A DNA stretch of 64,000 bases from Capitulum mitella. Taxonomy: Eukaryota; Arthropoda; Thecostraca; Pollicipedomorpha; Pollicipedidae. This document shows, piece after piece, positions 47,601 to 59,088 of the stretch; position 1 is the stretch's first letter; each line of letters starts with the position of its first letter. Below the pieces are notes generated by a model, which saw only the letters and a list, made by a program, of their open reading frames with translations, ran no database searches and was not told where the DNA came from. Location: contig CP099846.1 in assembly GCA_030062745.1 (NCBI GenBank), positions 3,038,001 to 3,102,000 of the forward strand, written 5' to 3'. A program made the translations under genes and the position numbers.

Positions 47601-48384
47601 TTTGTTAAACCTGTATGCTTCAAAGAAACCAGTTCCACCCTTTGTAGCGTTGTGTAATGCCGCACTAGGTTTGTGTTTGTTGTTTTGGAGATGCTGGGCA
47701 TCGCGCACAATGATTTGGATGGCGATGGGGGAAACAACAGATTGCAGGCTGCAAAATGTAGACATAGCCGCGTTTTCGTCGCAGTAAAATAGTAGAATGC
47801 AAAGGCTGCATGCTTGCTTCGCTTGCGGTAAGCGACGACATTTCGTGCGATGCGTGACAGCCTGCGGTGATTATGTCCCCACGGACGTTTGCATTCACCG
47901 TTGTGTGCCTGACACAAATTTCATTGCTCTTTATTTCTTGACACCCTAGATGTTCCTCGTTTTAAAACATTCCATACCTCATCCATGACACTTTTTGTGG
48001 CGTTTGACATATGGGTACATATAGTTCCTTGTTTTATCATGACAAGAAAAAATAAAGAAATTGTGCTTAATCCGTTCAGGAACTCCGGTGTCTTTGTCAC
48101 GTTGCATTACTGAAGAATAATCAGAAGTCATTGCTATAGTGTGTAAACCTCGTGCTATTCAAAAACGAAAACTCGACACTTTTCAGGGGTGTCATTTTCC
48201 ATAGATCTGGATGTGCCTAGGCCCAACAAATAGTGCTGCATAGTCCCGTCAATGCTCATCTGATCTTTACCGAAGTTTTTTACGGGAACAAATGTCAAAT
48301 CACAAATGTATGTAAGAAGGCTCATGAAAAAGTAGTACTAGGGATCAGGAATTTCATACAACAGAATGTTAGTACAAATATATA

Positions 48385-48451
<67 letters not shown>

Positions 48452-49561
48452 TCCTTATCATTATCGCTCTATCTTGTCACTCTAGATGTCATTCGCTTTA
48501 AAATATCCCGAATGTTGTCTGTGACTGCTTTCGTCATGTTTCATAGATGAATACGTAGGGTGTTGTATTTCATAAATGATCAAAAGCACACAAAATTTGA
48601 CTAAATCCGTTGGGAAACTCACAATGGGGGTGGGGGTGGCGATAGTTTATCGGTCCTCGGCTGAGCCCCAGCAATCGTCTGCACAAAATGACACCACTAC
48701 CTCTTTTTGTTGCATTCTGTTGTTGGCCAAGCGCGTTAGCCAGCCGTGAAATCTTGGATGTAGAAAAGCTTCGTCTATAATCTCTGTTGTATGGACGCTG
48801 CAATACGCCCGATAACGGATAAACAGTACAACTGAGGACGCTACGTAGGAGGTGCACTCCGGCCCTTCAGAGTCCTGTATAGCACTTTTACACTGACACA
48901 AGGCTCCGAGCTACTTCAGTCTTTTATTGTTCGAAACGCAGAAAAAAAATCAGATATGGAGCAACGAACTTGAGCCATAATAGTCACTTGATACTAACCA
49001 TAGCTCACAACCGATGTTTTAAAGAAACTCTTCAGACGAAACAAAAAACAAAACCGGTGGGCAGACGTATGGCATGTAGCAAATACCAGCGGCCACTCTC
49101 GCGTTCGTCATCATGAGCTCAAAAATTAAATGTAAATGATGAGAACCCCCAACGCGGAGGAAGATTGTGTAAAAAAAAAACAGTTCTGTGAATCAGTCTG
49201 CGGTAAAACGCCTATCACCATCCGAAAGCATCGTCCGAAAGATCCTGATTGCAATCTTGGCAACATGGCGCGCAAAAGAAGTTGTACTGCACATTCCACG
49301 GTTTGTAGAATTAAATTCACAATAGGGTTGACAATTGGCGAAAACCGTGGAAACACGCCGCAGGAGCAGCCCGAAGGCGATGTCTCGCCCTGCATTCGAT
49401 CCCGTAATTTGTCGCTCCGCAGTCTTAAATTATTAACGAACCGGACAAATCTCAGAAAACCCGGGAATCCGATGGAGGTATGTTTTCGCCTGATATACCG
49501 TAGGAGTTTGGTTCATATGACGAAACAAGTTACTAATATCGGCAAAAGGCAATCGCCGGAA
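47601..49561. other. Duplicated upstream flank of gene 3, then no gene recognised
   Basis: About 47601-47930 is homologous to the upstream flanks of genes 4 and 5 (for example CTGCATGCTTGC near 47805 and CAGCCTGCGGTGATTATG near 47859), after which similarity stops. A long (TA)n tract is at about 48391-48449. The 148-codon plus frame at 49136-49582 has no recognised domain and runs into a transposon, so I do not call it a gene. Confidence 0.5.
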
Positions 49562-49970
49562 CAGGGGTGTCAATTTCGGTAAATGATTGGCTGGGCCGAG
49601 CCGTCGACCCGACAGCCTAACCTCCCACAAATGTGGGTTTCTCAACGGATTTAGCCCACTTTATTTTGATCAATGCAAATGTTTGAGTTTTTTATTGATA
49701 TTTTTCAAATGAAAAATTGTATATATCCCATGTGTATAGGTATATTTGTATAGATAAAAGATAGAAAGATAGATAGAAACATCACTTTATTCCTTACTGT
49801 ATACTTTCTGCCTATTTTTTACCTGTTGCGGCCTTTTCTTTCGTTATTTTTGCCCAGTTCCTTTTAAAACCGGCAGAAAATATTGTAGGTGCCCAAATCA
49901 ATATTGGAGGAACCCAAATCAACATTGGGTAGGCCAGGGCCCCTCGAAAGAAAACATATCAACACCCCTG
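49562..49970. mobile_element. hAT-like miniature element, family D, copy 4
   Basis: The ends are CAGGGGTGTCAATTTCGG and ATCAACACCCCTG. Flanking octamers CGCCGGAA and GGCAGGAA agree at 6 of 8 positions, so the 8-bp duplication is slightly decayed. The (TA)n centre has largely been lost, leaving short TATAGATAAAAG-type sequence. Confidence 0.75.
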
Positions 49971-50162
49971 GGCAGGAACTATCGTACAGTGTAGGAATGA
50001 CTGTAATCTGCCGACCAAGAGCTGAGATATGGCCCTGTAAAAACTACCCACGCAGCAGGTAGAAACAAGAACCTGGTTACGCTGTGCAGAACACGACGTC
50101 TTGCTCTGTCATTTTACATGCAAGCCCCAAGATGCCAGTAGATTTAGTATACCGCAGAGCTA

Positions 50163-50203
<41 letters not shown>

Positions 50204-52406
50204 GATTTTATGCACACTGTAAATAAAATCAAGCAACAATTACTGGGTAGCCAGCGCACCAGCCACTGCAATGTTATTTTTACAATCAATGCTTAAACTT
50301 CTTGTGTATCGCTCATAGAGCCATGCGGATCGTGTTGGCATTAGACGTTACCGGCCACTGCCATACTGTTCTGTCGCCCTTTTTCTCGTATCAGGGTTAC
50401 ACTGCAAACACGTGACATGTTCTCGTCGGATAATGCACGCCTCTTGGTTGCAAGTGCTACTCCGACGATGTGAAACAAATAAATCGCTGGAGTTCAATCA
50501 CTAGAGTTCTGTGATTTATTTGAAACAAATAAATCACAGGGCGCCGGGGACGTGCAGCAGGTAGAAACAAGAGCCTGGTTTGTGCAGAACACTGTGTGTT
50601 CGCTGTGTTGTGCTGTGCAGCGCTGTGCAGAACACGACGTCTTGCTCTGTCGTCCTCGTGCCAGCACCCGACGACGACGCCGCCGATCTGCGCCGGACGC
50701 CAGTCGCTGGTCTCTGGTGCGATGGCGAGTGAGTCGAGGTGACAAGTTCCCATGCCGTAAACGGTAAGTCATCTGGGCTTGGTGTCGCTTTGTCTCAGAT
50801 TATGGATCCATTGGAGTCTGATTGAAGACTAGATATGATACGCATTTGTGACAGATGCCACATCAGTTTGTGTCCTGTTTTGGGCCGAATTTGTCTTCTG
50901 ACGGACCATAAAGTTAAATGAATAATCGTTCAACTCCGATACTACCAGTGACAGCAGCCTTGCTTTTGTTTCATGCTTCCATGAACACCAGTAAATCTTT
51001 GAAACACTGCTCGACGTCCATGATGTTTCTTTTTCTTTGTTGGGGAATAGTCAGTACCTACATCAGTTGTCATGGTAGTAACAGTCAGTAAAGCACATCA
51101 ACATAACAAACTGGAAAATATAGAGGAGGTATCCATGAAACCCATGCGCTCTGGTAGGCGCAGAATAGCCTCAACCGTCGATGCGCCTCAAAAGCCAAAA
51201 GTCCACTCATCAATCATCAAATGTCTTTGGGACCCCGAACCATTTTTGTGGACCATGTCATTTCTAGTTCGGTTGTAGCCCCGTAAACTCCTAATGGTTT
51301 ACGGGGCTGAATTGTTTCAGGGCGCCGGACGATATCAGGCCCTCGCCGTCTTAAGTGCCTCTGACAGGTCGCAAGAGCCTGAACAGACTCCGTAACTTCA
51401 CAGCTTCAGGACCTCCTAATCGTCTGAGAGCGTAAACCATCTCTGGGTTCCTAACCGTCTTGAAGGAGCCCCAGCCACCTTTGGTTCCTGGTCATATGGA
51501 TGGTTCCTTGATGGTCTCTGGGTGCCTGACCGTCTCGGGTGTCCCCGACTCTTGGGGGGACCTTAAACCGTTTCTGGGGTCATTGATTTTTTTCTGAAGT
51601 CTTTGCAGACAACATAGATACGGTGACCCCCGGGGCCCATCCACAGTCGCAAGAGCCCCGAATCGTCTCGGGGCCTTGAACCGTCCCGAATCTGTAGCCG
51701 GGTCGGGGGAGGGGGCCGTCCTGGGGTCCCTGGCCATGTGGAGCGGCCCCTACTGTCTCGTGGCCCCCTATGGTCTCGTTGGTCCCTGATCACTTCTGGA
51801 GCTCTTGGTCGTCCTTGAGGCTATTCCTGGAGTCGGACTATTTCTGAGGACCCTGCATGGCCCTGTCTCTGGGGCTCCTGACTGACTGGGGTCTCGACTT
51901 CCGACCGTCTCGGGGTCCCTTGGCCGTCCTGGGGCTCTAGCCATCTTGAGGGTCTGACTGTCCTGAGCGGCCATAAGGATCTCGGTTCTTCATGTCATCG
52001 TCATCGAGTCATCGTAGATGATATGGGAACCGAGATGGTTAGGGCCGCCCGGTCCCATGCCATTCATGATGCCAGTAGAGATGCCAGATATCGCCCAGTA
52101 TGCTAAATAGTATCATGCTCTCATTTTGCTATTGTGTCCAAATGCCCACACAATGTGTGCTTCACGGAGTAGGAGTTTGATCGATATATTTTATTTTAGG
52201 AATGGTATTTCATTGACCACAAGTATTCGAGAGATCACACGCGATTGAAACGAATTCGTGGCGCTGGATAAATGTTTTGCGTTCGTCGTCAGGATCTCCA
52301 TTTTCGTCATGAATTCGTCCAATGTACCCCACCCTATATTCAAATGTTTTAACGTGCGTTCTACAGTGGACGTTGTAATGTGAACTTTGTTCGCGTTCTG
52401 TTTCAG
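49971..52406. other. Repeats and no recognised gene
   Basis: This stretch contains a (TA)n tract at about 50167-50200. It also has a direct repeat (50052-50110 and 50553-50650, sharing AGGTAGAAACAAGA and AGAACACGACGTCTTGCTC) and the degenerate GC-rich tandem region listed separately. A short stretch at about 50650-50726 ends at a strong donor-like GA|GTGAGT and could be an exon, but it cannot be confirmed. Confidence 0.4.
51330..51975. repeat. Degenerate tandem repeat with GTCTCGGGGTCCC-type core
   Basis: Variants of CCTGACCGTCTCGGGGTC recur irregularly about every 20-30 bp (for example near 51525, 51665, 51715, 51775 and 51915). Divergence is high, so this is an old minisatellite. The minus-strand frames rich in RDPRTAP and similar are artefacts of it. 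Confidence 0.65.
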
Positions 52407-52559
52407 ACGGGGATACCCTGCGGTTGGTCACAGACTCTGCGCACCCACACCGCGGCCCTGAAAACTACGAGGCGGACCACGATGACCGACAGAACCGTCA
52501 CCTCGGAGGGAGTGGTCGTCAACAAAGACCCTGACGTGCGAGACGACCTCTTGCTATGA
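52407..52559 (+). CDS. Candidate terminal exon, unassigned
   Basis: A strong acceptor (TTCTGTTTCAG, ending at 52406) opens a 51-codon phase-0 frame to TGA at 52557-52559. The translation includes TLRTHTAALKTTRRTTMTD and RTVTSEGVVVNKDPDVRDDL followed by LL. The threonine-rich stretch and conserved-looking hydrophilic tail are protein-like. I do not recognise the family. Upstream exons should lie to the left, perhaps the donor-ended stretch near 50726, although its phase does not fit this frame. Confidence 0.4.
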   Translation, partial: TGIPCGWSQTLRTHTAALKTTRRTTMTDRTVTSEGVVVNKDPDVRDDLLL

Positions 52560-54789
52560 GCTTTAGCCCGTCCACCTTTTCGCGCAAAGCGTCGGAAAAC
52601 GGGTGAACCCGCTCCTGCGCTCTGTGTAGCGCACTTGTCTCGGTTTAAAGGACAGCCAAAGCGTGACGTGCCGCAAGCAGAGACAAAAGTTTGCTGGTTT
52701 TCTCGGCCTGCTCAAATGACTTGATTGCCCGGTGTGACGGGACAGGAGCCCCGCGGTGTTTTGATGTAGGGACGTGGGGACGTTCTAGCACGGGACTATT
52801 CGCCACCAAATGCCCACGTTAAATCGCCTCGGTCACGGCGAACACGACTTGTCCTTATGTCAGCTGTCAATCTGTCAGTCTGAAGTCAGTCTGACGTGTC
52901 CGTCTCTGTCAGTTCAGCTGTTGGGAGAAACGTTGATTGCGGTGCAAAATGTCATGCGTGTTGCTGGAAAACATAATTCCATCCAATGTTCTTTGCGCGG
53001 AAGATCTGAGGCATAGCATGCAGGTACATAGGAGAGGTTTTCAAGGAAACAGCTTTCTTCCATACAGCGCTCTCCTATGCTCCTGCAGGCTAACATGCTT
53101 TGCGCCAACTGCGTCATACCATCGGGAGCGTTTACGTTGAATTCCCGCGTAGCGCTACAGTCCGTGGTTTGAAATACAGGGTTGCTTTTGAACAGACTAC
53201 TGTGTTTTTAATGTTTGTTTGTTTGATTGCTAGTTGGGACACAAATACTCCTGGGTACTGGTGTGCAAAGTTTTTCTTTGTTTTCAAGCCTATGAAGAAT
53301 GCGCTGGCGATGCTACAGTTTGGCTACGATGATGTTTCGGCGCCTTCGGTGAACCTTAGCATTACGAGGGTTATGCTAAGTTAAGGTAAATAACCAGGTA
53401 CACGTACAAGTCACCAAGGTGTAATGTATGTAGCCGTGCGAGCCAAACCATCGTTGGTGCGTTGCGCTTAAATTGCTGGCAAATGTGGCTACATCTCCAC
53501 TCAGGTTGTTAACGATAACATTATTAGCCTCACCCAAGTAATCTGGTAAGTCCAATGAGGCAAACCCTGATAGCTAACTTAATAGTACGATGATATGAAG
53601 TTGGCCCAAGTTGCACTAGTAATTCGCTATCAGCGTGATACGTGGTGAGCGCCATAGGTGTGTCATGGTACACGGCACTGCACGGGCAAATTTGCGCTGC
53701 GACTAGATCTACTAATTGCTCCTGGATTTTGTTTAGACTGCTTGTTTAGACTTAGAGTTTGCTGACTCCACCAGTCAGCAAACTGACTGTTGGAGTCAAG
53801 TTCCGTCAGTGGCTTGCGTAGTTGGCGAATTGTGAAGAGGTCACTTTAAAGTGTAGTGTGAATAAAAGTGTTTATATTCGTTTTTGAGACTACGAAATGG
53901 CCCATGTGCTACCAATGAAAAGATTTTTCCACTTCCTAAAATCATTTCAGTTCAGTTCAGTGTAGTACCATACTCACGCAGTTGCTTCCAGTTAGCATCA
54001 TTATGCTTTTTTATTTATTTATACTACTTATGGACAGTCCAAAATTTTTAACAAAAACCGGCCATTTCGTTAATTACACATCTTATATTCATCTCTATTA
54101 TAATCGTTCCCGCCATGTCATGTCCCGACATACCGTTGCACTTGTAGTTTGCTTGTGGCAATGTAGGATGCACCATTTCAAGTAGGTGAACTGTGAATTC
54201 ACATTTACCATCTCTCCTGTACAACAAGATGTCTCGTTATGTCGTGGCAATCAAGATATCTGGATGTCGTAAGCGTGGGTAGTTCCACGAACAGCATCCC
54301 ACAACGTTTTTAAATCACCGTCCGTTGCCACGGATCCCATGGTGTGGAGGCCACATTGCCTTATTTTACCAAACGGCTGCGTCCGCTTTTCTCCTTTCTG
54401 AACCTCGGTGTCGAGACGCATTCATCTGAATACTGCATCATGCGGGAGCAGAAAAACTTTTCTCGCAACGTTCGATTATCAGCTTCACAGACGACGGAGT
54501 TGGCGTGTGTGGAGCCGCGCTATCCGAAACTTACCTAACTTGGCGGACCTTTTGGGCAGAAGATAACAGTGTGGAGGTACCTTTAATCATTTTACATTTT
54601 TTGCGGCAACGTGTTCCTCTTTCTTGCATCATTTGCCTTCTTTACATCTTTATCGCGTATCTGCTACTAATTCATTTCACATGAACGGTGCATTTCTTTG
54701 CACCGAATGACCGATCTGAAGATGTCTGCTCTTGTTCCTTTCCGTAAACCGTCAAAAAAGTTGAAGAGAATACATTGTGAAAGAGATGC
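52560..54789. other. No gene recognised; right part is a duplicated flank
   Basis: 52560-53860 shows no supported gene. From about 53860 to 54800 the sequence is the diverged counterpart of 45260-46240, downstream of gene 3. Confidence 0.45.
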
Positions 54790-54919
54790 TTTATTCACTG
54801 ACACCAGGAGTTCACACACAATGATAAAGGCGTTGGAACCATTATCATCTTTACGTGCTTTGCGAAATGAGAACGCTTCAAATTCTCGTTGTGGTAGACC
54901 GTCGGGCAGTATTTATCGT

Positions 54920-56005
54920 TTACTTCTTGTAGATGAACGGGTAGCCGTAGGCCCCATAGGCTCCATAGGCTCCATAGGCGCTGTAAGCCATCGGCGACGG
55001 AGTAGAACATTAGAGAGTCGTCGGCCTTCTGGTCCACATCACGCTTCTTGCGGTAGAATGGAGTGCCGAAGTAGGACGAGTAGTACGGGTAGCCACCGTA
55101 GTAGGTGTTGTAGAGGAAGGCCTCATCAGCCTTCTGGTCCTCAGCGGGGGCCTCACGTTTCTTCAGGTAGTGAACGTAGTCGTAGTAGGAGTAAGGGTGG
55201 GCAGCATAGTAGTTGTACAGCAGCGCCTCATCAGCCTGCTGATCCTCAGCGGGGGCCTCACGCTTCTTCAGGAGGTGATAGTAGTCGTAGTAGGAGGAGT
55301 AAGGGTGGGCAGCATAGTAGCTGTACAGCAGCGCCTCGTCAGCCTTCTGGTCTTCGGCGGGAGCCTCCGGGGCAGCCCGCTTCTTCCTCTGCAGAGTGAC
55401 AAAGCCGTCAGCGTCCCAAATGATAGCATGTAACACAGTAATTCCTTAGGACGAAACACTCGTTACATCTGCCGTTATTTGATGACGTGATATTTTGACG
55501 AAACATTCGAGCCCTCTAGGCTCTAGCCACGACCGCCTCTCCTTTTTAAATAAAGACCTCAAACACATCCACTGGCGTTCGTTTTACCGAGAACTGTTTG
55601 CTCCGTGTGAGAACTCATGCAAGATCCTGATTCTGATAAATGTTGAGTAGAGTATCATGGTCTTGAACCACTGTTCTTCCGAGAAAGCTAAGCGCAGAAA
55701 ATGTATGCATTCTTATCTTACCCAGATCGACGAGAAAGGAGAACCGTAGTACCCGCTGTACACCACCGGCGTGTAGTAGTACGCCGAGGCGCACGTGGCC
55801 ACAACCAACAGCAACGCCTGGAACAAACAGCCCAGTCAGCTGGTTGAGAATATGCCATGCATCATGTACGAAAAACGCAGGCAGCTCGGCTGAAATCTCT
55901 TGTAGTTTGTTTTAATTTGAAAAGAAGCCGAAAATATTGGCTCGCTTACAATTCGTTTTACGTATAACGAAGAAAACAAATGGTTCTGCTTACAATGCAC
56001 TTCAT
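54920..56005 (-). pseudogene. Tyrosine-rich secreted repeat protein, paralogue 4, frameshifted
   Basis: Complement of join 54920..55388, 55722..55817 and 55994..56005. Promoter, ATG, signal peptide (MKCI-ALLLVVATCASA), splice sites and the first three repeat units look intact, and the structure matches gene 2. In the last unit, after DDSLMFYS, one extra G (at about 54999-55000; CGACGG where the paralogues have CGACG) shifts the frame. The normal end with AYG triplets and YKK, with its stop at 54920-54922, is replaced by a frame read to 54795. That makes exon 3 197 aa, not 155, with a tryptophan- and leucine-containing tail reaching the polyadenylation signal (54790-54795). Everything before the shift is under evident constraint, so the lesion is recent or a sequencing error. 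It could also still be expressed with a new C-terminus. Confidence 0.75.
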
Positions 56006-57120
56006 GATGGGAAGAACTTGGCTTTACAATGCGGGATGGTTGAGACTGCCTGGTTATATACAAGGGCTTGACTAGACACACCCTAGAGTGGGCCAATCAA
56101 AATTGGCATTGGGCGGCAACGCCTTTGTTAAACCTGTATGCTTCAAAGAAACCAGTTCCACCCTTTATAGCATTGTGTAATGCCACACTAGGTTTGGGTT
56201 TGTTGTTTTGGACATGCTGGGCATCGCGCACAATGATTCGGATGACGATAGGGGAAACAACAGATTGCAGGCTGCAAAATGTAGACATAGCCGCGTTTTC
56301 GTCGCAGTAAAATAGTAGATTGCAAAGGCTGCATGCTTGCTTTGCTGCGGTAAGCGACGACATTTCGTGCGATGCGTGACAGCCTGCGGTGATTATGTCC
56401 CCACGGACGATTGCTTTTACCGTTGTGTGCCTGATACGCATTTGAACACCAGCTTGTCTGATACTCTTTTCATCCATATCCTGATGACAACGGCTGTAAG
56501 ACCATCCAAGCACTCACAAACCCGAGGCGATAGAGAAGCGGAACATAGACGAGGAAGTAGCCTAGTCGTTATGGGACGCGATACCCCGTTTGGCTCTTTG
56601 AAGTAGCGCAAAGACCATGCAGAGGACCTCAAATGGCGTCATCTCGGTGGATGCCGGTGTTCTTTCAGTCTTATGAAACATAACCAGTAGGGCATACTTG
56701 GAGGGCTCATAATGACTTCTGACGGTGACTAAGGACTAACATTGTTGTTAGCATGCAGTCAAGCAATCAACATCAGGTTGGCATGCAATCAACATGCAAT
56801 CAACATCAAGTTAGCATGTTAGCATGCAATCAATAATTCAAATACTGAATGATCCCTCTGGGGTCAATACAAGGTCAAAAAGGCTAATGATCTCAATTCA
56901 TGGTTTTGTGTCGTATCAAGACTTCTCGCTGACATTCCTCGAGGAAGCGGTCTTAGATTAGAAATCTTCCACGGTACTGACGTCAAATTTTTGAGGACCA
57001 TATAAAACAATGAAAGTTGGCGAGGCAAAATTGCAGAGCGATCAGAGCAGTGGTTAGTGGTTACCTTGCGCTACAAAATTTCAGGTGAAGGTTGCACTCG
57101 CCTGCACTAGCGACGGTTAA
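55389..57120. repeat. Duplicated block around gene 4 (paralogous to 61910-63641)
   Basis: Introns (333 and 176 nt) and the 1115-bp upstream flank have exactly the same lengths as in gene 5 and differ by scattered substitutions. The flank includes a small tandem of AGCATGCAATCAACATCAAG-type units at about 56749-56832. It ends at GCGACGGTTAA, the point where a family A element has inserted in the gene 5 copy. No second gene is seen in the flank. Confidence 0.85.
56054..56125 (-). promoter_or_regulatory. Core promoter of tyrosine-rich gene 4
   Basis: On the minus strand: AAAGGCGTTGC, the ATTGGCCC box, CTAGGGTGTG and TATATAA (56054-56060), with the ATG at 56005. Nearly identical to gene 5 and gene 3. 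Confidence 0.75.
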
Positions 57121-57846
57121 AACACTTATTGTTGGCGCCAAACATGTTGTCGCTACCTGTAGAAACAAGATGTACAAAGTGAGGCCTGCACACACCGCGC
57201 CGTAAACAAAGCCAGTTTTTTACGGACGCCATGTGTACCGGGGATTTCTGACGCAATTTCGATTACATGTTTCTGGTCGTCAAAAGGCTGCTCAGAAAAT
57301 CCAGATGCTTTCCATTTGCTCCAGTTCTAAATTGTGTGAGGTGCAAAAAGAATACAAAATATTTTGCTTGGGAACTGTGTTGTTGAAGTTGGCAAACTTA
57401 CCTGATGGTGGTCGCTAGACACTTTGTTGACGCTTTGACAGCGGACAGGAACGCCGGGTTGTGAATCAAAACCTTCGAGGGTAGCACATTGTCCTTACAA
57501 CAAATGTGATCTTGCTTAGATGCGTAAAGGTGGAGGAAACTACAGGTTTCAAGCGAAAGAGCTCCGTTGCATCCTGAAATCGTTCACAGACAGCAATCAT
57601 GATAACTTCTGTCCTTCATTCACGATGCTTGTGTCTTGAGCACACGGTTGCCGCACGCTAACTAACATACTAACCAAAATGCATGAAAAGTAATGATTTT
57701 ATTCGTAAAAAATAACTGTGTGACGCCTGTTTAGGCGCATTAACACGTCAAAATTTCAGCGACCGGCGCAAAGCTAATGCGTGAAACCCACGCCGGTCTT
57801 ACAAAGCAGACTATCTGCTGTCGAGCTGACGAGCAAACGATACTGT
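57121..57846. other. No gene recognised
   Basis: A 61-codon plus frame at 57233-57418 has no recognisable features. I see nothing else. Confidence 0.3.
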
Positions 57847-57850
57847 TTAA

Positions 57851-59084
57851 CCTTGTTCTCGTACTCTTAATGCAAGGGCGCATTCCCTTATAGGGGTTCT
57901 TATTCCCCCCACGAGATCTCGAGAACCACGCGTTCGATTTCATCGCAACGTACGACAATCGATTGGCTATGACTTAAACTATGTTTTTATGAAAAAAGAA
58001 AATTTGGAAATCATGAAAGGTTTAGATACAGGGGGAAAATACATCAGAATGGGGAGGAATATTTCCTGAATTGTTATAATTATGCCGTTTATGGACTGAT
58101 TTTGACGCAATTGGTATGAGTCGAGAGATCATCGATATGATTTCTACCACTGGCCCATACGTTAGGAATTAGAAAAAAATGCCTTCACGATGTTTGGAAA
58201 TGGGAGAAATATTTTTTTTAAAAGTTAATTAATATGACAACTTTAATTTTTTTAACTTTCACTAGTTGTTTCATACTTAAGAAATATAAATCTTATTACA
58301 CTGGTTGTATTATGTTGGCATATGCAGCGCCAAGGACATAAAAAAGGAGAACTGTCGTGGGCACCCGTTCATCACGTCAGCTTATGATCTTTGACCTTAA
58401 ATGACCTCACAAGACCTCAGAATCACTTGGAATGGCTTTGAGCTCATTTCATCATGTTTGAAAACGTTTTCCATCATTTGAATTCTCCATATTTATAAAA
58501 TTGCTATTTATGGCCGTAGTGATATAGGGCACGAGCACGGACATTTTGAATCATAGCTTCTTGACCCGACCTGATATCATCCTCATACTTGAAGCACAAC
58601 AAGAGCACTGTTCTAAACAATGACACTAACTAAACAAAAGGACGCCGTTCTAAGTCATTGGTATTCCGGACTACGCATTTTGAAAACTGTCGTCAAAAAT
58701 AATTACCAAAGAAATCAACTTTTGACGTTGAATGACCTTGAAAAGTGGCCTCAAGCTCTCATGAGTATTTTCTCGTATTTGTGTCTAGTTATTTATGTAT
58801 CCACTTGTATAACCTTTTTAAGTTTCATCGTAAGAATTCCATTTTTGTCAGGCATTTTTACCTTCAGTATTTCCAAAAAATATCCTGAGATGTTTACTAA
58901 CAACGTAGCCTGGGCCCACCCCTGAGCAAAATGAAGACATGCAAAATTTAGCATAACACCTGAAAGGAACAGGTAGGAAAAGCTACCGAGTTTCGTGAAG
59001 GTGCTTCAGAAATCCTGGAAATGGCGATCCGGAGAAAAAACGGAGAGGGGCTTCTGAAGCTTCCCCTCCCACATGGGAATAGGG
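57851..59084 (+). mobile_element. TTAA-flanked non-autonomous element, family A copy 4, old
   Basis: The right end GGGAATAGGG followed by TTAA (59085-59088) is well kept. The left end is degraded (TTAA at 57847-57850, then CCTTGTTCTCG in place of CCCTATTCCCGG). The interior follows family A throughout (for example GAGATCTCGAGAACCACG, GACCGACCT-type blocks and the CCCACCCCTGAGCAAAATG-like end), but with many substitutions. This is the oldest copy in the window. Confidence 0.75.
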
Positions 59085-59088
59085 TTAA

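Noticed and set aside
49136-49582. 148-codon ORF as a gene
   Set aside because: No recognisable domain or promoter, and its end lies inside a family D transposon.
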